This document shows positions 12,420-23,996 of a stretch of DNA of 64,000 nucleotides, in pieces. Below the pieces are notes generated by a model. The model made no database searches. It saw nothing but the letters and a program-made list of their open reading frames with translations, and was not told the origin of the DNA. Position 1 is the first letter of the stretch, and every line of letters begins with the position of its first letter. A program made the position numbers and the translations under genes. This DNA is from Paramarasmius palmivorus. Its lineage: Eukaryota; Basidiomycota; Agaricomycetes; Agaricales; Marasmiaceae. The stretch is from contig JAYKXP010000197.1 of assembly GCA_037176845.1 (NCBI GenBank), forward strand, positions 1 to 64,000. The letters are read 5' to 3'.

Positions 12420-13330
12420 GTTTCAAGTATGGTAGGTGACGATACTTAGCGCTTAGCGTCCGGCTTTTTGTGTTACTTCCACGACCACTCCCGACTTGTT
12501 TCATACGACTCGGTGCTAGACTTCCATATTTTTCTTGCGACCACGAAACCACAACCGAATCGTCTCTAGCCATCGCCATACCGAATACCTATTTCATTTT
12601 GATCTCAATGCTACAACTCCTACCAGCGATCCGTCAGCAGGGTCCACCGCAGAACGAGGAGACTAGGAAGGCAGGGCATAGAACTATCATCTCTAACCCA
12701 TCGCAACTCGAATACATGGAAGCCGCAGAACTCTGATGAGCTATTTCCGTGTCCAACACGTCGCGTGAGCGAACCAAAAGCCCTTATCCTTTCCGCTCGT
12801 CCGGACTCCGAGTCTTTCTTTGTAGAAAGATGCTCACATATGAAATTTCGCAATGCGGCCCCCCTCTTTTCAACCTGGTTGTCGATGAGAAGCAGAAAGG
12901 TGGAAAAGTGGAAAAGGATCACATCATCACCACTACACCCCCAGTCCCTCTTTCCCAGACAACAAAACGGAACTTTAATACTTTGATGTCTCAGTTTTAG
13001 AGAACCGCACTGCACAAGTACCTACGTTGTTGCACTTCACCTTTTGTGTCAAACGCGTCGTTACTCCATGATTGATGCTTCTGTTTTGGGGATGATTGGC
13101 GCACGGAATGTATGTCCCCGTTCTTTTTCTCCCTGTTTCCTAGATCTAAAGACTTGCACTGGATCTCAGGCAGCCACTGAACCGTCTTCACTCGTCACCA
13201 CCCTGGATATCTCGAACCTTCATCTGTTTACCCAGCTCGAGTGCGGGGTCTAGACGATCTCCACAACCCCATACTCTCAACAGAAGGTTCTAGTCATGAA
13301 ACGAATTTAGCCACGCAGTGTACGTCCCTG
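12420..13330 (+). repeat. Duplicated relic block, partner of 53230-54140
   Basis: About 0.9 kb collinear with 53230-54140. It starts at TGACGATACTTAGCGCTTA, passes through a family-4-like frame (MSNTSRERTKSPYPF at 12749) and an intron-like segment near 13110, and ends at GTCTAGACGATCTCCACAAC. Indels differ between the two copies, so neither gives a full-length frame. Confidence 0.55.
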
Positions 13331-13379
13331 CCCTTCGTTACTCTATCAAAAACTAATTAAGACGTACAGCAACATAAGA

Positions 13380-13811
13380 CATAAACTCTTGAATTCTCTT
13401 CCCGGTATCGAACCAATATGTGCTTGAGCCCGTGCCCTCATTGATCTAGCAAAGTCTTCATCTTTGTGAGCATACTTAAAGCCAGGGGTGAATAGTGATC
13501 ACTCACTCTCCCACATTTGGCGTTGCTCTTCGGGAGTACCATTGGTTTCAATGGTTTGCCGTCCGGTCGCTTCTCAAAGCTTGTTAGCACGAAAGGTCAA
13601 CCTACCCCAAGTGAGAGGACGTACTCGTCTCTGAGCTTTTATAGTAGTGAGTTTGGTTGTATGAGCCGTAATTCGTAGCCACATTGCTGTTGAAAGAGTC
13701 GGAGATGTGATTGGTGGTACGATAGCTCGTGTGGTATTGGTCCTTTCCGACATTGCTGAAATGACTGCCGGAGATATTGAAGTCTTTGGAATGAGAAAAG
13801 AACTGTGCCAT
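13380..13811 (-). pseudogene. Family-3 gene 5' part, inverted and truncated
   Basis: Exons 13811-13625, 13572-13507 and 13461 onward keep the exact splice phases of the intact gene at 59126. The start MAQFFSHSKDF leads into NISGSHFSNVGKDQYH, then TGRQTIETNGTPEEQRQMWE and DEDFARSMRARAQAHIGSIPG. At about 13395 the homology stops abruptly and joins sequence that belongs to the opposite-strand relic also found near 54190, so the gene was cut by an inversion or fusion breakpoint. Only the first 110 or so residues remain. Confidence 0.6.
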
Positions 13812-13819
13812 GATTGAGA

Positions 13820-15290
13820 GAGAGAGAGGATACACGGTAGAGTGATAATGGTTTTGGGCCATTTAAATCATATCCGTTCGCAAGGACCGAATCTGAGATC
13901 ATGGTTGTCATTTTCCTCCGCCCCCACGGCGAACCTGCTGGATTACATGCTGGGATTTCGAGCGTATGGTTTCAGTAGACCCGGTGCTGTGAGATGCTGT
14001 CTTGATAAAGTTGTGCGCCTGCAGCAAAAACATTCAGTCGGAAGGTGAATTCAATGGCCTGCAGTGCAACGAGGGGTTGATGAAACAAAGTGCGCAACAG
14101 TGCTGCTAAACATACCTTCAAAAATGCTCGTATCCAACGATGTATGTCTTCAACACAGCACGCTTTGCTTTATATATCAAGTTCTGGCTTGAGTTACGGG
14201 TGTGCTGAGTGTCGTCAAGTTTTAGTTTTGCGTTTCGGTTACGCATTGGGGCTCCACGGAACGCTCCATAATAATGACTGAGTAAAAATGCGGGAGGAGA
14301 TACCAATGGTAGTTGAACTTGGCAGTGGTATGGATGAGGGAAGGCGTACACGAGTATTCTGAAACTGCATCTATCCTGCATCTATCTATCTATCTCTTCA
14401 GCGCTTCCTCCAACTACCACGTCCGTTCCGCTGAATCACCGTGATGGTGAGCAGAAGGTGTTCATTAACCAATCTATCCTCGAGACCTCGCGGTATATCT
14501 GGTCCGATATAGGAAAATACTATGCGGAAGGATGGCTGCTCAGCACATCGACCATCAGGCACTCACATTCCCCCGTTTTCCCCATTGTGTCTCCCCGCGG
14601 TCCTTTTCAACCTCGGTCATTCGACATCGACAACTTCAGCTCTTTTGGCAACCCGACTTACTCCTGTCTTTGACTTACGATGAACCAGCTCTATCAGAAC
14701 GTGCCGTGAGGATTGCCTGGCTTTTGGTGTTGGTAGAGAGAGGTGCTTGCAGTGGATCAGGGTTGGGAATAGGTGGCAGGTTTGAGTCGGAGTCGTTGAT
14801 TCTTTTACGTCGACCACAATCTCCTGAAGCAGCTCGACTTCAACTGCTCCATTTCCTCGCTTGCCGGTTTTATGAAAGAGATATAAGGCTATCAGACCAA
14901 GATGCGTGTTCCTCGTGCGTGATTATAATACTATTCAGTTCTTTACAAGCTGAACATTGCAACAGGCGTACGAACTCGACGTAAACGGCGACCATGGCAC
15001 GAAATGGTCATCCATGACCGCGCTGGGCTCGAAGCAATGAGAGTTGAGGTAAGACATGCTTCTTCCCATGCTTCCAGTTCGAAAATTTAAATCAAGTACA
15101 AGCACAAGTGTACTACTTGGGATGGTTGGAATAGTCAGCCACGCCGACATCTTTCTCACCCATACAATAGGCACCCTTCCTACTTAGTATCAAACCAATG
15201 CGACATCGCCTACATCGCCTTCTCTCACACTGTCTTACGGTGCATGGTGACCAAAACTAGTCTCCTACTACTATTTCGCTCGCCGCTGCT
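13820..15290. other. No recognised gene; unique spacer before copy C
   Basis: This stretch does not obviously match the repeated modules. A plus-strand frame at 14532-14984 (150 codons) and one at 14458-14673 are open, but neither has recognisable motifs nor a supported splice structure. A short CTAT microsatellite lies near 14380-14395. It may hold part of an unrecognised gene. Confidence 0.3.
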
Positions 15291-15295
15291 GGGTC

Positions 15296-17376
15296 ATGGA
15301 TATGAGTTTCTTCAACAACTCGTCACACTTCACCATTAAAGGTCGCCCTACACTCAATCACGTCCGTGGGGACCAGATCAACAGCACTGTCAACATCGGT
15401 ACCGTCCATTTCAATGGACAGGCCGCTAAGGAACACTCCGAGTACGACGAGGTGCGCCCTACCTGTCATTCCAGAGATCAAGCTGACCGAAGAGTACTGC
15501 AGTTCGAATACGTGAAACGAGGACATGTCATCACACTGAAGGAGCTCGACTCTGACGTTCTAGACGTAACCGAGTTCAAGCTGAACAGCAGCACGTTATG
15601 TATTCGGGACGTCACTTGGAGAAAAACGTTCTGCATCGAGCTGGTTGATCGAAAATCCAGGTTCCTTGTGTTTGTGTACGAGGGCGAGGAAGCTCGCCGT
15701 TTCTGGGAAAACGACTTTTAGAAATTCTCGCGCGACAAGTTTGTTCTCTATATTCATGTTCAAGAATAGTGATACTGACGATTTGATAGAGATCCAAGTT
15801 CCTATCAGCTTTTTGTCTCAATCGTTCAGAGATACCGATGTCGATCTTCCACCATGGTGCGTTTCCTTTTGAACCTCGCGATTGGAGGCACTGAAAAGAA
15901 CCGCTCGCAGATCTAATACCGCTGAATCATTTCTTCACCAAGTCTTTCTGGATGGACATGTATATTGGCGAACTAACGGTCAGGCTACACAACGAAACCT
16001 ATACCCTGTCGAAACTTACCTTTTGTTCCGCAGACGCAAATGCAATGTCTGCCATGGTACCTATGGATGGACACGAACAAAGGCGCACTCTGCACCGGCC
16101 CCTATGGTCCCTACACCCTAGTACGCAGCACACACCTAGAAACCGATAAACTCAAAGCTGTTCTTCCTTCAAACGTCCCTTCGACCGTAGACATGCTCGA
16201 TGACGGTGCAATCTTCAACTTCTTCCGGCAATTCCAGTCCAAAGACTTGGCCCGCCTTCTTTTGCGACTTGCTTTGTCTCTTAAAGTAGCCAACGGTATA
16301 GATCAGTTGCTTCAGCCCAACACGGACCACGACACATTCAAGCATAGTGAGAGACAGCGGCGTCATCTCGAATCCTTCTTTCCAAGTATACCATATCAAC
16401 ATGTGGTTGACGCCCTATATGGAATGTCTTTTGATACCATCTATTCAACCTCATTAGATGGGGTTGCGAGATGGCCTGGAGAAGCTGGCATAACATGGTC
16501 TTGGACTCGTTCTTCGGGGTTGGTTGGTAAAAGGCAGATACGAGGCGGACTGACGCGGTGAGCAACCGAGTTCCCTTTTGTTCTGGGAACTTCTGTCCTA
16601 ATACCTGCTTTAGCTTCACATTTGATCCCCCTCATGGGTTTTCTATTTGTGTTTTTGCCGGCTTTGATTATGAAAACATGGGCAGAATGAGCTGGTTATT
16701 ACAATCCGATTCTCTGTGTTATACAGGAGACGGTGCAAACGAGAGTCACTTCTGTATGTTTTCACACTCTACTTCTGATGTAACAAAGGTTCACCATCCT
16801 ATTGTTTCGTAGTCGTCGATCCTGGATTGCTATCCTTACTATCCGTTGAAAGTACAGACGAATACACCGGTCTAGCGGCATTTTTCAGGCTATGTGACCA
16901 TGGAACGCCTCCACCCATCTACCTCTTCCTGCGCCCGTTATCACTCATAAACATGTCCGAAGTTATTTCATGGACAAGTGGCCGGACTCAATCGCACTTT
17001 TGGTCCTTGGATGAGGAAGACCGATCCCAATTGACAGAACAGGAGCTCGAGCAATTGGGCGTTCCGGAACTAAGACCATCGACGTGGCTCCATGTTGAGT
17101 TAATCTCGTGGTCTAACAACACCTATACCGCTCTCCGTGACTGGCAAGTCGCCCATGGCTTTGACCCTGCCACGACTGACTTTGCGCGTTACTTGGAGTT
17201 ACCGGAGCTCGAGATTCTTGGGCGGAAAACACGATTTGAAGAGATTGAGGAAGATGGTACGGATGTTGGGTATCTCGTTCGGGCATTCGCTGACATAATT
17301 CTTAGAAGAGCCAGAGCCATCAAGCTCGTGGTGGGAGACAATAGCTGGGTCGGGGATCAGCGCTTTCGCTTTTTGA
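15296..17376 (+). pseudogene. Family-1 copy C, diverged, opposite strand, in-frame TAG
   Basis: Exons 15296-15451, 15503-15738, 15790-15856, 15943-15978, 16034-16557, 16614-16753, 16813-17256 and 17306-17376 join in phase (558 codons including stop). Family landmarks are present but diverged: FTIKGRPTLNHVRGDQ, WMDTNKGALCTGP, MSWLLQSDS, SEVISWTSGRTQSHFW and the tail SSSWWETIAGSGISAFAF. In exon 2 the codon that is CAG in relatives is TAG (15719-15721), the only stop in an otherwise open 557-codon model. Exon 3 is one base shorter than in other copies, with phase restored at the next splice site. It either died very recently, is read through, or the base is an error. This is the only plus-strand member and lacks the shared TATA-like box. 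Confidence 0.65.
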
Positions 17377-17617
17377 GGAAACTAGTTATTCAGCGAATAT
17401 CTACAAGCTTTCCTACAAAGAAACAAAGGCTCGGTATCCCGACAAAGTCCGGCTATGTTTGAACACCAACTTGAAAGCCCCGCGGCGTACGCATGAAAAT
17501 GCAGTGTTTGCTCGTTACAGCATTACTCCAAGGTTATCTTTTCGTCATTCTCTACCCACTCACGACGTAAATCCCTCGCAACCGTCTGAGTGAGAATGGC
17601 CTCGGCGAAGTGGCGAA

Positions 17618-18306
17618 TTACAAGCTCCCTTCCTCGGCTATAGCGTCTACTACGTCTTCTTTTGAATGCAGTAGCTGTCTCTGTCGCTCCACCTTATCTC
17701 CTAATCGCGTGGTAGTTCGTTCGTTCGTTGAATAAAACACATGGTAGCCCAGAGACTTGAGGTCCTCCACGAGAAGTTGTGCATGAGTCATTGCACCATG
17801 GACGTCAAGATCGGGTTTTGACACCTAGCTGAGCAATTCGCTCGCCCGTATAACAGAGGAGGATGGGTTTCTTGATATGGTGTAGTACGCATAAAGGGAG
17901 TAATACCCGTCCGTTGCATTTTCGAGTGGATAGACTTATGTGTTGTGCAAAATCTTCCCGGATTCGAAGAAGTCTGTAGTTTTTTGTTGTCTAGCCGGAG
18001 AAATAGGACATTTACCAGCCTGGAGTCGAAACGTTGAATTGAGATGGAATATGGAGAATGGCTAGATGCACCTGACACGCACCAAGCAGCCTGCTGTGTA
18101 TTCGCGTAGCTCCCAGGATCCGGCGAGAAGTGAGTACTTGAGTGATCGACCAAGACAAAAGGCGAGTCGCGTTGGTCGAACGGTTGTAGACAGATAGACA
18201 GAGGAGAGATCGTTTGGGAAACGGGTGAAGTGGAAAGGTCTCCATAGGGTGCAGAAAGAGACTCAGAGCCTCGACTGTAAACGGCTGGAGTCGCGTCATG
18301 TATCAC
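17618..18306 (-). CDS. Unrecognised minus-strand gene (hypothetical)
   Basis: An open frame from 18306 (MIHDATPAVYSRGSESL) runs to about 17790. It is followed in a shifted frame by a well-formed C-terminal segment, SKPDLDVHGAMTHAQLLVED down to HSKEDVVDAIAEEGSL with a stop at 17618-17620. A splice acceptor-like CAGCTAG at about 17830 could join the two, but I cannot fix the donor. The C-terminal part is charged and helical. It is not a copy of any repeated module here, which makes it a candidate single-copy gene. Function unknown. A GTTC microsatellite (17709-17722) lies inside the C-terminal frame and encodes TNERTTT. Confidence 0.35.
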
Positions 18307-18379
18307 GTGCAGATTTTATTTCTCTTCCTCACCGCGGTTAACTTTCACCAATGACCATCCAATTCAACGACACAGCCTG

Positions 18380-20560
18380 TAAAACTCACGAAAATAGACA
18401 TGGTACAGCACATGATGCATCGCCAGCACTTTCCGGAAAACACCCCCGTCGAATCTAGTACAGGCACCCTCCGCACGTTGAGCACCTTTGTTACTATTCC
18501 CTCTCGCCTGCACACCGAAGATCTTCGATATGAGCATCAAGAACTCAATCACCCACGGCCACGTCGAACGCCTCCTCTGGAATATCACCAACGTCGCTCC
18601 TCATAGCCATTTGACGGTGCTTCCTCTCGTGATATGTCAAACACGTCTTTGGCTCTAAATGATTGATACTTGGTATACGGTATGTACGTCGCTTCCTCTG
18701 CTCTGTAATTGCCTACAGCTAAACTTTGGAAGGCCTCCACAGTTCTTGTACGCCTCCAAATCATCCCTACCCAGCATCATCCACCTTCATTTGCCGCCGC
18801 AACGCTCCATCACCACCTCTTCCTTGAAACAAACCCCTTCCCACTCAAAGCTCCATACATACAATAGCTCGTCTGAATCCTCCATCCCCGAGGAATATCT
18901 CATCCCGTCCACCAGACATGATGAATGTGGATGGCTCCTCTATGTCCTTCAGGACAAATCGCTGCCGTACCTTACATACGCAACCTAGAACGATGCTCGA
19001 AAATCCGTTTCTCAATTCCAGTCACCCAGGGCCATAGTTATCGATAGGACAGGCCCCAATAACGACAAACGTGCGATCATTCAGCAACTGGACCACGCGT
19101 TCATCGTGCATCTACTCTAGCTACCTCTCAACGTTCGGCTACCACAAAGTCGCCAGCGAGCATATTGCTCTGAAGCCCGCCATACGATCGCCCATTAACG
19201 ACGAAGGATAGAAAGCTGGAATTCCGGTCACTGGAGCACCAATGGCGGAGGACTGATCCCGAGACCTGAGGCCTAGGTATGTTCTCTGCCGTCAAGTACA
19301 TTCCCCTCATTCTGACATGATTAACTATCAGTATCAGCCGAGTACGAAATCATCACGGGGAGTCAAATATCGGATTGAGACTCTCATTGAGACATCCGGA
19401 AGGGAGACCTCAGAAGTGTTCTAGCGGCCAGTGCAAACACTTTCCTCTCACTCATCACTCGCGGCCTCTGGAATATCACCAACGTCGCTCTCATAGCCAT
19501 TCCATTCCACGGGTACTTTCTTTCAAATGCGTTCTTGGCTCGTCTTGGTGCTTGAAGCCATTGAATGTACTGTACGTCCCTTCCTTTGCTTTCTAATCGC
19601 CTGCAACTAAACTCTGGACCACAAGTCAAAGGACTATCATTCCCAAGTTCCAATCGACCTTCCTCGTGCCGACTACTTGCGGGCAGGAGACGGGATAACG
19701 ACCGAGACACCCAACGCTCGTGTCAAAGGTCCTGCTTTGGGCTACAATGCTAGACTTGGTACGATTATCACGTACGTCCACGTCTTTTTCTCCCTGGATC
19801 CGATATCTAACGACCTACGCAGGATCTCACGCAACCACCGAATCGTCACTACCAATCACTATTCCGGTTCCTCTATCCCAAGGCCAGTCAATGCCACAAC
19901 GTCACGATCAAGCTAGTCCTGCTCCATCTAGCATTGGCAGGTTCTACCGCAGAATGAAGGGGAACTATTGTTTCCAACCGAGAGTCAGGGTATGGACGAA
20001 GAACGACATTCCTCATCTCCTGACGAAATTCTCATACTCGTCTCTGCTAGTGGATACATAGAATGGGTGAAGCCATTGACAACAAACCAGGGTGGCCACC
20101 TGTCGAACCAAACTCTATCGGCTTCTTCCCACCCAAAACTCCCCATACGACGGCTTGTTTTTGGTTTTTCTTCCTTCAAAACTTAGTCTTCAGCATCGGC
20201 GTGGACGACACCTCCAGGTTCAGAGGAGATCTAATATCTTCCAGGACAGATCGTTGCCGTGGAATGCCGACGTATGGACTACACAAGCTTCATTTCGCGT
20301 TCCGGGCCGGGTATACATCCTAAATTCCACCTGTTTGTCGATAGGGTGGAAGCAGAAAAGTGAAGAGGACAAAGCGTGTGATCATAACACTGACCACGCG
20401 TTCATCATGCCTCCATTCCAAATACATCGGCTCCATCCCCGCTCATGCCATCTTTGCTCGGGAACGCGGGTGATATGGCATCTCGTAATGCATAATACAA
20501 AAATCACGCGTTTTGCGTGTGTTGTGCAGCATAGCATACAGAACAGATCTGTATAAAAGA
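18380..20560 (+). other. Relic block related to 49700-51260
   Basis: 18380-19330 resembles 49850-50560 and 19330-20000 resembles 50560-51250, in the same order. It includes intron-like cassettes from about 18680 and 19567, the coding-like relic SSESSIPEEYLIPSTRHDEC near 18870-18930, and an EYEIITGSQIS segment near 19333. Frames are broken. The rest to 20560 holds a further fragment without a recognisable gene. Confidence 0.4.
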
Positions 20561-20598
20561 CAGATAGGCTTCCTTCTGCAACGTACCGTCTGCATCTC

Positions 20599-22350
20599 AT
20601 GCTCTTCCCTGGAGACCTCAGCATCCCTGGCGATGACCTCGGCGATGTTGACGAAAAACGATGCGGCAGCAGCCATCTTACTGCCAACTATTTCTCAATC
20701 TCCGAACTTGTCAGCAGCGACGCCTGGACTTTAGATTGTACAAGCTTTGAGTCGGGTACGCTCTTTCCTTGAGCTTAGAGCTACATAAACATTCACCAAA
20801 AAGATATCTCTCCAGGAGAAACCGAATGGCGCACCATCAAGGGTCATGAGGATCAATCCCAAATATCGATAACGTGTTACCTAAATGAAGGCTTTGCTAG
20901 ACCTCTGATGTGTATTGGTTCGACGCCAATAAGCCGTCATGCACCGAGGCAACTGTCACGAACGCCTCCCAGTACTTCAGCTTTTAGACGCAAATCACGT
21001 CATACACAGAGGCAGCTGTCACGAATCGGAGCATCTTCTAATTTGGCTTCAGCTAGATGTAAATCACGTCGAACCACTGCCAACTCCCTTATCGCACCCT
21101 GCGACCCGCTCTTCAATGAATCTACACGAGATCACGCAAGCACAGAAACAGGTGCGTTTTCTCCTCGATCTAGATTGATATCTTCACTAAGAAAGCTTTT
21201 CACAAGGATCGATATCTAGCGCTGGCACAGAGTCAAGCGACCAATGCTACACCGACTTTCTTACCATACGACACGGCACATTCTCCGACTATCGCAATGC
21301 TAGGGCCCCAGATTACCCAAGCACAGAAACAGGTGCGTTTTCTCCTCGACCTAGGTTGATACGTTCACTAAGAAGCTTTTGAGAAGAATTTGAACGTCGG
21401 CACACTTCACCACGAGCCCTGGCTGATGCGTCCGCATCAAGTCCCGAGGTCACTGTGCCTATCGGAGGCGAAAAACGCCGAACGAAGCAGGACAGCTCAA
21501 AGTCTTCGTCCCGTATTGGAAGCCAATCTCCCATAACTGTGGCTTTACAACTACAGCCACAATTTGCACATGTCCCACCATCCACCAAACTATCACAAAA
21601 GCAGCCCCACGAGCTAGTCCACGTGCCAAGCATCGAATATAGAGTAACCGCCTTCACGAACACCAATGTCAGCCTTGGCAAGACGGGTGGTATTAAACCG
21701 CATTCATGTGAAGGGACAGGAATTCTGCAGGGCATTTACATTGGATTCCTACTGCTGCTGCCGCTACCAGGTGCATCCGCGTTGCTCTTTGACACGGGTG
21801 CTCGGAGGATATGGCCTTTCATTGGCCTGTACATCACAGTCTACACTATCAACAACTACCGGACCTCCATCCGCGGCAACCATAATGGCACGATAAACGG
21901 AGAGACACACAGCTTTAGTGCGTACACATAGACTCTTTCTCCACTGGAATCCTTTGGCTGAAACGACGTACAGGGTACGATGGCTCGAACAGCATACCTG
22001 CACCCGAAGCAAATGGTACGACAGTTCAGTAGAGAACCGCTCTGGTAGTGTCTATGGGGCTGAACTTAAACCCTTCAGACTTCAATACTGATAGGACGCT
22101 TTGGACAAGCTCACATTCAGGAGCGTCCATGAGACCTGCAGGACGACCACCGTCTACAGGGTTTTCTCCGATAGCAACCCGGATGTCAGGAGCTGTTAAT
22201 TCCAAGGTGGATGTAAACACATTGATTATTATCCTACTCATCTTCGTCATTATCCTGCTCATCTTCGTCATGATGCTACTCGTAGGACTTCTCTATTTAT
22301 ACGTCGATAACATTAGGTCGTTGACATCGTGGAAGGAACCCAGCTGCTAA
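20599..22350 (+). CDS. Family-3 protein with C-terminal membrane segments
   Basis: Six-exon model, all joins in phase 1: 20599-20755, 20816-21151, 21207-21332, 21387-21917, 21974-22015 and 22079-22350 (487 aa). Exon 1 aligns with the family-3 N-terminus, but the motif has drifted (DLSIPGDDLGDVDE). Then come a Ser/Arg/Thr-rich region (about 53-165), two adjacent exons ending in similar sequence (STRDHASTET, APDYPSTET), a hydrophobic region (GIYIGFLLLLPLPGASALLF and FIGLYITVYTI) and a final strongly hydrophobic stretch with two perfect IILLIFV repeats near the C-terminus. This suggests a membrane-anchored protein with a disordered Ser-rich segment. If introns 4 and 5 are not removed, translation would stop at 21931. 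Function unknown. Confidence 0.6.
22221..22262 (+). repeat. Two-unit 21-bp tandem repeat inside a membrane segment
   Basis: Two adjacent 21-bp units (ATT ATC CTN CTC ATC TTC GTC) differ at one third-codon position and each encode IILLIFV. A related third unit (MMLLVGL) follows. The repeat lengthens the hydrophobic stretch of the gene at 20599-22350 in frame. Confidence 0.75.
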
Positions 22351-22419
22351 TATACCTTTCGATCGAGTCTTTGCGACGATCTTAGTCATGTAAACGAACC
22401 TTTTGTCGTGTGTCTGCGA

Positions 22420-23640
22420 AATATCAGTTTAAAGCATGGTTATGCAGTCACTTTGTGAAAGTTCTACTACTCAAAGACGCGCTTGTTCTAATCTTTGAGA
22501 CGCATATGCGTATCAGGAAAACCGTCCAACTAGCGCCCGTACCGGTCGTTTTCATGCTACGCTCACGACCAATTCCGACTCGTTCCATACGACTCGGTCT
22601 ACGCCATGCAAGCACAATAACAAGCACGACGTTTACATCTGCATTCTCCCGACCCCCACCTCACATCACCACCCCAACTCCGTGTACATCCGCTTCTCAC
22701 CTTCATTCACCTCTCCCAGCAATACCACCAAATTCGTACCCTCAAACGTCTTTTCGGATCCATTACCGAATTTACTCTCTTAGCCCAAGATAAACACTTT
22801 ACCGGAAACTCTCTCTTGGTCCGTTTCGAGCGTTGGACGCATTTTTAGCTCGGGACCTTGTTGTGTGTTCGAATGAGGCTCAGAATGCGAAGACGGAGAA
22901 GACGGATGAGGATAAAGAAACCCAAGGGCGAAATCCAAGTCCTCAGCGAAACACAAGTCGCGCTCAACCTCGACTTTTCATCGCCTACTCTACGCAACTC
23001 GAACAGAGCAGGCAGGATTGGTTTATAGTCTAGACGACCTTGACGCACTAGGTCTCTTCCACAAAGCCAACTGCGACTCAACATTCCCGACAGAAGGTTC
23101 CGGTTATGGTGTGACATTAGCCTACGCAGTGTATGTCCCTGCTAACGAAGGAATACTTATACAGGGCTGTACGAAACGTACCTCGCCCCGCCTTCAATAC
23201 CGAAATACGATTCTACACGGGCTAACCGCGCTTTCGTCCGCTGGCATGGGTTTCAGACCTAGGGATTGCATGTCAGGGGTAATGCGGTGGAAATCGAAGT
23301 CCGGAGGATATGTCGGCAGAACAAGAACTTTGTTGGGCCGTTTGATGTTGCAGAGGAAGTGAAGGAGAGGCGGAGGCGGAACCTGCACCCAAGGTTGAAG
23401 CTGCGCCAGTTCCCGAGCCTGAACTCGCACCGACAACTCCTGCTTCTGAACCAGAATCGACGACCGTAGAAGCATCACTCCAGCTGGAAACTGTACCAGG
23501 AAAACCAATGGCGAAACCGAAAGTCCAGGTCCAAGAACCTGAGAAGGTAGAGATCGACCGGGCGTTAGGCAAAGCACAAATTAACGCGACATCTCAACCT
23601 CTCTCGAGTCTATACGTATGCAAAGGCAACAGATGAAGGA
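22420..23640 (+). other. Relic block with a Glu/Pro-rich open frame
   Basis: 22640-23030 is distantly related to the Lys-rich relics of the U blocks (FGSITEF and LLAQDKHFTG near 22750). A plus-strand frame at 23346-23636 is fully open and low in complexity (APKVEAAPVPEPELAPTTPA), ending VQEPEKVEIDRALGKAQ. Fragments of this ending recur at 46640-46750, 54530-54650 and 61110-61170, each time just 3' of a family-1 gene. It looks like the last exon of a formerly convergent gene. Confidence 0.4.
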
Positions 23641-23996
23641 GATATTAGCCAGGTTCGAGAAGGAGGAGGGAGTGCTAGGTTGGAATTTTCAGAGATGTTA
23701 GATTTAGGGTAGTGTTTTTATGCATAATTACAGACTGGATCAAATACATCCCATCTCAGTGTTTTACAAAGCTTCCAGCACAGGCAGTCGAGGAGAAACT
23801 GCGAGCTCCGAGTTGAGCAAGATGTCGCGCCTTTTTACCTTGACCAATACTGCCAGCGTGATCTCTCGTCTACACACCTAGAGATGGGGCAAAGCACATA
23901 TCGGAATTTTGGGACTAATCACAAGTAACGGTACAGAAACGCAAATAACACGCATAACGCCTAAAACCCAAAACGAAAACCTGTCCATCTGGGTCA
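23640..23996. repeat. Conserved 3' flank of family-1 genes (D copy)
   Basis: Same conserved block as at 7400-7721, directly 3' of copy D. The landmarks CACACCTAGAGATGGGGCAA and GCCTAAAACCCAAAA are present. Confidence 0.55.

Noticed and set aside
14370..14400. CTAT microsatellite as a functional element
   Set aside because: Only about four units long with no conserved context elsewhere.
9700..23600. BTB/POZ or similar domain in the dispersed cassette
   Set aside because: Some translations (RLWNITNVALTAIP) looked vaguely domain-like, but no frame holds through neighbouring exons and no diagnostic residues are present.
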